Part shown: positions 6,434 through 10,754 of the stretch, one piece after another
How positions within the stretch are numbered: the first letter of the stretch is position 1
Layout of the letters: every line of letters begins with the position of its first letter
From: an uncultured Bacillaceae bacterium
Lineage (GTDB): Bacteria > Bacillota > Bacilli > Bacillales > Alkalibacillaceae
NCBI GenBank assembly: GCA_937983065.1
Contig: CALKAL010000092.1
Coordinates: 1 to 10,754 of the forward strand
Direction of reading: 5' to 3'
Length of the DNA: 10,754 bases
Notes under the pieces: generated by a model
What the model was told of the DNA's origin: nothing
The model's database searches: none
Seen by the model: only the letters and a program-made list of their open reading frames with translations
Translations under genes and position numbers: made by a program

Positions 6434-8089
6434 TTAATCCTCTTCAGCTGGATGAGTTGCTTCGTAAATTAGTTCATTAAGCTCATCCACATATGATTGT
6501 TTTACTTTATCGCTCCATTTAAATTGCTTCGCCATATAATTGACTACTGAATCTTTATGCTGTTTTACCCAATCCATATTAAAGAAATAAGCTGCCGTTC
6601 TCCGGACAAAAAAGTCAGCCGGATGATGGACCATCTCATAGTCGATTGCATATTTTAAACAAGCATAGACGACCGGATTTAAATTCGTTTCCTCTTGCTT
6701 ATAATTAGAATAATACTTATAAACTTTATCAACATTTGAACCGTACCGCTGAACTAACATGTTTGCATCCTCTTCAGATAAACCAAGCTCCGTTCCTTCT
6801 TTAACTTTTTCATCGATAAAATTTACGAATCCTTCAGAACCATTGACATCTCCACCAGAGATCGGTAAATGTTTTGTTTTTGATGATCCAAAAGATAGTC
6901 CTTCTTCTTTTGCTAACTGTTTAGAAACTAAATCTACAATACTTTCGGCCATTTTTCGGTATCCCGTTAATTTACCTCCGGCTATCGAAATTAGTCCAGA
7001 ATCTGAAACAAAGATTTCATCTTTACGAGATATTTCTGATGGATCTTTACCTTCTTCATGGATGAGTGGTCGAATTCCGGCCCAACTAGATTCGATATCA
7101 TCTTCAGTGATATCCACATTTGGAAACATATATTTAATCGCTTTTAAAACATAATCTCTATCCTCATACGTCATTTTCGGATTAGCTTTATCACCTTTAT
7201 AAAATGTATCCGTTGTTCCGACGTACGTCTTACCATCACGGGGAATCGCGAAAATCATCCGTCCACCTGGCTCATCAAAATAGATTGCTTGTTTTAGTGG
7301 GAATTTCTTCTGATCAAAAACGAGGTGAATTCCTTTCGTTAATTGAAGTGTTTTACCTTTTTTCGATTGATCGATTTCTCGAATCTCATCTACCCACGGA
7401 CCCGTAGCATTAACGATTTTTTTAGCTTTAAATTCATAGGCTGTTTCATTGATTAAATCTATGACGTCGACTCCGACAATTTTCCCATCGTTATAAATTA
7501 AGTTGTTCACTTTCATATAGTTAAGAGCGTATGCACCTTTCTCGACGGCTTTTTTCATAATTTCTAATGTTAGACGAGCATCATCAGTTTTATATTCAAC
7601 ATAATAACCAGCACCCCGCATTCCGTCTTTTTTCAATAATGGCTCTCGTTTTAAAGCTTCTTCAGGTTTAAACATTTTTCTTCGCTCACTCTTTTTAACG
7701 CCAGCTAAAAAATCATAAATTTTAAGTCCGATGTTCGTCGTGAATGGTCCAAACGTTCCTCCTTTATAAAAAGGAAGTATCATCCACTCCGGAGTTGTCA
7801 CATGAGGACCATTTTCATAAACAATCGCTCTTTCTTTACCGACTTCTGAAACAACTCCGATTTCAAATTGAGCTAAATATCTGAGTCCACCGTGTACTAA
7901 TTTTGTAGACCTACTCGATGTACCTGCTGCGAAATCTTGCATTTCAAAAACAGCAACTTTCATTCCTCGTGTTATCGCATCTAATGCAATACCTGCTCCT
8001 GTTATTCCACCTCCAATAACGATTAAATCTAAAGATACTTTTTCAATTTGCGATTTTATATCAGCACGTTTTAAATTCGTAAAGTTCAT
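6434..8089 (-). CDS. glpD: Aerobic glycerol-3-phosphate dehydrogenase
   Basis: GlpD (EC 1.1.5.3) oxidises sn-glycerol-3-phosphate to dihydroxyacetone phosphate and passes electrons to the quinone pool at the inner face of the membrane. The 551-aa protein is normal in length for Bacillus GlpD. It starts with the FAD-binding dinucleotide fold DLIVIGGGITGAG (21-33, glycines 26, 28 and 31). The family signature SSRSTKLVHGGLRYL follows at 58-72. Further on are the substrate-domain motifs LTKGIHLVF and GTTDTFYKGD, and IRPLIHEEGKDPSEISRKDE with SGLISIAGGKLTGYRKMAE. A C-terminal helical domain begins near residue 420. AAAGGGATGG precedes the ATG. It lies downstream of glpK in the same direction. Its 134-base leader carries a promoter and a terminator hairpin, which points to antitermination control by glycerol-3-phosphate and GlpP. 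Confidence 0.97.
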   Translation of the reverse strand: MNFTNLKRADIKSQIEKVSLDLIVIGGGITGAGIALDAITRGMKVAVFEMQDFAAGTSSRSTKLVHGGLRYLAQFEIGVVSEVGKERAIVYENGPHVTTPEWMILPFYKGGTFGPFTTNIGLKIYDFLAGVKKSERRKMFKPEEALKREPLLKKDGMRGAGYYVEYKTDDARLTLEIMKKAVEKGAYALNYMKVNNLIYNDGKIVGVDVIDLINETAYEFKAKKIVNATGPWVDEIREIDQSKKGKTLQLTKGIHLVFDQKKFPLKQAIYFDEPGGRMIFAIPRDGKTYVGTTDTFYKGDKANPKMTYEDRDYVLKAIKYMFPNVDITEDDIESSWAGIRPLIHEEGKDPSEISRKDEIFVSDSGLISIAGGKLTGYRKMAESIVDLVSKQLAKEEGLSFGSSKTKHLPISGGDVNGSEGFVNFIDEKVKEGTELGLSEEDANMLVQRYGSNVDKVYKYYSNYKQEETNLNPVVYACLKYAIDYEMVHHPADFFVRRTAAYFFNMDWVKQHKDSVVNYMAKQFKWSDKVKQSYVDELNELIYEATHPAEED

Positions 8090-8131
8090 CAGTATTCCAT
8101 CCCTTTCTTATGTTTTCCTATTTTTAACAAT

Positions 8132-8190
8132 AAAAAAAGACCATAAATCTCCCTCAATCCCCCTAATTGGAATTAAGAATAATATGGTCT
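8132..8190 (-). terminator. Leader terminator of glpD (probable GlpP-controlled attenuator)
   Basis: On the minus strand AGACCATA (8183-8190) pairs with TATGGTCT (8138-8145) around a 37-base loop, and seven Ts (8132-8138) follow. Extra G-U and A-U pairs lengthen the stem, whose 5' side begins GAGAGACC. It lies downstream of a good promoter and upstream of the glpD ribosome binding site, so it can attenuate glpD. It is also the first terminator after glpK. In Bacillus subtilis the glpD leader terminator is bypassed by the antiterminator GlpP with glycerol-3-phosphate. That the same happens here is inference. Confidence 0.8.
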
Positions 8191-8229
8191 CTCGAATTTC
8201 TCCATCCTATTTATTAACTTGTTAATTAA

Positions 8230-8258
8230 ATTATACCACTACTGATATACCGTGAAAA
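8230..8258 (-). promoter_or_regulatory. Promoter of glpD
   Basis: On the minus strand TTTTCA (8253-8258) and a perfect TATAAT (8230-8235) are 17 bases apart, a good sigma-A promoter. Transcription should begin near 8223, giving a leader of about 134 bases that contains the terminator hairpin. The palindrome ATTAAC-tt-GTTAAT lies at the predicted start, at about 8213-8226. Confidence 0.7.
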
Positions 8259-8266
8259 GTATTTCA
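8253..8266. promoter_or_regulatory. cre-like dyad over the glpD -35 box
   Basis: TGAAAAGTATTTCA fits the CcpA site pattern TGWAANCGNTNWCA at every fixed position except the central CG, which is GT here. It overlaps the -35 hexamer of glpD, where CcpA binding would block transcription. Loss of the central CG is a real weakness. Confidence 0.35.
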
Positions 8267-8287
8267 AACTAAAGTGCTATACCCCAT

Positions 8288-9778
8288 CTATTTAAACATT
8301 TGCGTCGCTTTTACGGCTACTTTCCATCCATCATAAAGCTCTCCTCGTTTTTCTTCACTTAAAGCTGGGGTAAACGTTTGATCCTTTTTCCACTGGTCGA
8401 CAATTTCTTCTTTACTTGACCAAAATCCAACGGCTAATCCTGCTAAAAATGCCGCTCCTAAGGCAGTTGTTTCGTTAATGATTGGTCGTTCTACAGTTAC
8501 ACCTAAAATATCACTTTGAAACTGCATTAAAAAATTATTTTTTACTGCGCCACCATCGACTCGTAATGATTTTAAATCAATATTTGAGTCTGCAACCATC
8601 GCTTCCAATACATCCCTCGTTTGATAAGCTAGGGATTCTAATGTTGCACGGATAAAATGTTCCTTCGTTGTACCACGAGTTAAGCCAAAAACAGCTCCTC
8701 TCGCTTCACTGTCCCAATAAGGTGTGCCTAACCCAACAAAAGCAGGTACGACATAAACTCCTTCCGTCGAATCAACACGGGTTGCGTAATTTTCACTATC
8801 AGGTGCTTCATTTATCATCCTTAAACCATCTCTTAACCATTGAACTGCTGACCCCGCTACAAAAGTACTTCCTTCAAGGGCATATTCTACTTCTCCATTT
8901 AATCCCCAGGCAATCGTCGTTAACAAACCGTGTTTCGACTGAACTTTTTGTTCTCCTGTATTCATTAACATAAAACAGCCAGTACCATACGTGTTTTTAA
9001 CCATTCCTTTTTCAAAGCAAGCTTGTCCAAAAAGTGCAGCTTGTTGGTCCCCAATGACACTCGCAATTGGAACATTGTAACCGAAGAAATGATAATCTAC
9101 AGTCTCAGCGTATATTTCCGATGACGATTTTACTTCTGGTAACATTGATTTTGGTACCGTTAAAATATCAAGTAACTCCTCATCCCACTGTAGGTCATTA
9201 ATATTAAACATTAACGTACGGGAAGCGTTCGAATAATCGGTCACATGAACTTTACCACCTGAAAATTTATACACTAACCACGTATCAATCGTTCCAAATA
9301 ACAACTCACCGCGTTCAGCCTTTTCCCTTGCTCCGTCAACATGGTCCAAAATCCATTTAACTTTTGTCCCTGAAAAATAGGGGTCAAGTAGGAGGCCCGT
9401 TTTTTCATTAAATAAATCATTGTAGCCCTGTTCCTTTAGTTCCTGACAAATGTATTCTGATTGACGTGATTGCCAAACTATTGCATTATAGATAGGTTTA
9501 CCTGTTTCTTTATCCCAAACGACGGTAGTTTCCCGCTGATTACTAATACCGATACTTGCAATGTCAGAAGCATCGACTTTTGATTTTCGCAAAACTTCCG
9601 CTACACATGCAAGAACTGAAGTCCATATTTCATTAGCATCATGTTCCACCCATCCTGGTTGAGGGTAAATTTGCTCGAATTCCTGTTGAGCGCTTGAAAT
9701 AATTTCTCCAGATTTATTAAATAATATTGCACGAGAACTTGTTGTCCCTTGATCAATTGCTAATATGAATTTCCCCAT
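8288..9778 (-). CDS. glpK: Glycerol kinase
   Basis: GlpK (EC 2.7.1.30) phosphorylates glycerol with ATP in the cytosol to sn-glycerol-3-phosphate, trapping it for GlpD. The 496-aa FGGY-family kinase has the N-terminal phosphate motif AIDQGTTSSRAILF (7-20), PGWVEHD (41-47), NQRETTVVWD (80-89) and a DTWLVYKFSGG segment. GDQQAALFGQ (243-252) carries the likely catalytic Asp244, and the ATPase-fold motif VDGGAVKNNFLMQ lies in the C-terminal domain. His230 in DYHFFG corresponds to the histidine phosphorylated by HPr in Gram-positive glycerol kinases (His232 in Enterococcus). The enzyme is therefore probably activated by the phosphotransferase system. AGGAAGAGG lies just upstream of the ATG. glpD follows 198 bases downstream. 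No glpF lies directly upstream, unlike the common Bacillus glpFK order, and no hairpin separates glpK from the glpD leader. Confidence 0.97.
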   Translation of the reverse strand: MGKFILAIDQGTTSSRAILFNKSGEIISSAQQEFEQIYPQPGWVEHDANEIWTSVLACVAEVLRKSKVDASDIASIGISNQRETTVVWDKETGKPIYNAIVWQSRQSEYICQELKEQGYNDLFNEKTGLLLDPYFSGTKVKWILDHVDGAREKAERGELLFGTIDTWLVYKFSGGKVHVTDYSNASRTLMFNINDLQWDEELLDILTVPKSMLPEVKSSSEIYAETVDYHFFGYNVPIASVIGDQQAALFGQACFEKGMVKNTYGTGCFMLMNTGEQKVQSKHGLLTTIAWGLNGEVEYALEGSTFVAGSAVQWLRDGLRMINEAPDSENYATRVDSTEGVYVVPAFVGLGTPYWDSEARGAVFGLTRGTTKEHFIRATLESLAYQTRDVLEAMVADSNIDLKSLRVDGGAVKNNFLMQFQSDILGVTVERPIINETTALGAAFLAGLAVGFWSSKEEIVDQWKKDQTFTPALSEEKRGELYDGWKVAVKATQMFK

Positions 9779-9873
9779 AATGTCCTCTTCCTTTTTTTCT
9801 GCTTATCATTGATGTTAAAGTGAATGTTTTAATATGTAATTTTTTCTGTTTGTTATTTTGCTATCTTCTATTA

Positions 9874-9902
9874 CTTATAAAATATGTAGACTTACATTTA
9901 AT
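9874..9902 (-). promoter_or_regulatory. Weak possible promoter of glpK with an internal dyad
   Basis: On the minus strand TATAAG (9874-9879) has only a poor -35 candidate, ATTAAA (9897-9902), 17 bases upstream. The inverted repeat ATGTA-gact-TACAT (9884-9897, plus-strand reading) lies in the spacer and could be an operator. The leader to ATG 9778, about 90 bases, shows no terminator hairpin. Confidence 0.25.
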
Positions 9903-9907
9903 AAAGC

Positions 9908-9953
9908 GAGCACGGGATAATAAATTGAAACCAATTTATTACCCCATTTGCTC
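9908..9953 (-). terminator. Long hairpin after the membrane protein gene
   Basis: GGGATAATAAATTG pairs with CAATTTATTACCC across a 4-base loop with one bulged base, enclosed by GAGC/GCTC. It begins 22 bases after the stop of the membrane protein gene, which suits a terminator. On the minus strand only GCTTTATT follows, a poor U-tract; on the plus strand the flank is more T-rich. It separates that gene from glpK. Confidence 0.55.
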
Positions 9954-9974
9954 TACTTTAATTTTATTTATCTA

Positions 9975-10754
9975 TTAAAGAACGGTGTATAAAGCAGTGT
10001 TTGCTAACGTAATTAATGTCATTAAAAGGGTGTTTAAAAATGCTCCTAAATAGACGTTTCCAGTTCTTCTGAAGAAATATCTATTAAAGATCGCCGCAAT
10101 AATTAAAACTGGTACTAAACCAATAACAATTATTGAAGATAACGATTCACTTGGATATCCTGCAACACCTGTCGTGAAGAGTAATCCGTAGTGGTACGCT
10201 AAGTAAAGTACTAATCCACCAACAAACATGAGGATTGAAGCAATATACCCTTTCACACCTTCGAATTTCTCTCCAGCTGTATTTGCATTCACCGAAATAC
10301 CGAGGATGAAGTAGAAAATAAAGAATAACGGTGCATACTTCAGCAATGCAACAAAATGATGGCTTTCAAAGGTCTTAACTGCGAATGTCCAGAGACGGAA
10401 ATCAGTCTTGAACAATGCATCAATTAAGAATAACAAGCCATATCCAATAGCAACGGCGATGATTGCTGTCACTAATGAAGCAACAATTGATTTGAAGCTT
10501 ACTTTAACACCATAATTTTCAATCGTTGCGCCTTCAGCTTTTTTCGTTACAAAATGATGCGTTACTAATACCATTAATGTAATGATCGCAACGTTGATCG
10601 CCCAGAATAAAATTGGGTTAGTCGTTGGTGCACCAAATAATTCTGTTGTATTAATTAAGTCTGCTTGATTTCTTAAGTAGAAATATTGAATTAAACCTAA
10701 GAAGAACATAATTAATGAAACAGTTTTTACATTTTTCTCTGCATTTTTCACTAA
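9975..10754 (-). CDS. Polytopic membrane protein, 5' end uncertain at the right edge
   Basis: At least 258 aa with about seven hydrophobic segments, near 10-30, 46-67, 87-112, 133-155, 168-192, 204-222 and 233-256, so it is an integral membrane protein. A GTG at 10751 could be the start, but the frame stays open to the window edge (a Leu codon precedes it) and no ribosome binding site can be checked. The protein may therefore be the C-terminal part of a longer one. Phrases such as DFRLWTFAVKTF, LLFTTGVAGYP and FFRRTGNVYLGAFLNTLL remind me of the membrane half of large alpha/beta-hydrolase proteins of Firmicutes; this is memory only and weak. It has no feature of an aquaporin-type GlpF: NPA motifs are absent. 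A hairpin after the stop separates it from glpK. Confidence 0.75.
   Translation of the reverse strand, partial: LVKNAEKNVKTVSLIMFFLGLIQYFYLRNQADLINTTELFGAPTTNPILFWAINVAIITLMVLVTHHFVTKKAEGATIENYGVKVSFKSIVASLVTAIIAVAIGYGLLFLIDALFKTDFRLWTFAVKTFESHHFVALLKYAPLFFIFYFILGISVNANTAGEKFEGVKGYIASILMFVGGLVLYLAYHYGLLFTTGVAGYPSESLSSIIVIGLVPVLIIAAIFNRYFFRRTGNVYLGAFLNTLLMTLITLANTALYTVL

Noticed and set aside
6759..7154. 131-codon plus-strand frame inside glpD
   Set aside because: It is antisense to a well-conserved part of glpD, is low in complexity (Ser/Pro-rich), and has no ribosome binding site.
1..10754. CRISPR array, tRNA, rRNA, insertion sequence or phage genes
   Set aside because: I saw no regularly spaced repeats, no tRNA-like cloverleaf, no transposase or integrase motifs and no terminal inverted repeats with target duplications.

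Overview
The window looks like chromosome of a low-GC, endospore-forming Firmicute, most likely a member of the Bacillaceae. The DNA is AT-rich, ribosome binding sites are strong and GGAGG-like, and starts include TTG and GTG. The proteins resemble Bacillus homologues: a DUF4317 protein, a GltC-like LysR regulator, and GlpK and GlpD with a Bacillus-style leader terminator. I see no phage, transposon, CRISPR, tRNA or rRNA.

Layout from left to right. A DUF4317 gene (minus strand) runs off the left edge. A 600-base gap follows; it holds the 3' remnant of a YdeI/OmdA-family gene (minus strand) with its terminator. Next comes a plus-strand MATE efflux transporter with its own promoter and terminator. 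A small unrecognised gene (162 aa, minus) and gdhA (NADP-type glutamate dehydrogenase, minus) follow; a strong terminator separates them. A GltC-like LysR regulator (plus) is transcribed divergently from gdhA across a 126-base control region with a 24-base dyad and three ACAAT repeats. A glycerol catabolic pair comes next on the minus strand: glpK upstream and glpD downstream. At the right edge, upstream of glpK, is a polytopic membrane protein gene (minus) cut by the window.

Two functional units stand out. gdhA plus the LysR gene looks like an ammonium-assimilation unit: GdhA makes glutamate from 2-oxoglutarate, ammonium and NADPH, and the neighbouring regulator probably controls it. glpK plus glpD converts glycerol to glycerol-3-phosphate and then to dihydroxyacetone phosphate. 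glpD has its own promoter, a cre-like dyad over the -35 box, and a leader hairpin followed by seven Us. This matches the GlpP-type antitermination known for Bacillus subtilis glpD. No glpF or glpP lies in the window, and the gene just upstream of glpK is not GlpF.

I do not find a convincing new multi-gene system. The items most worth a second look are the gdhA/LysR control region, the glpD leader, the decayed YdeI-type gene and the unrecognised 162-aa protein.
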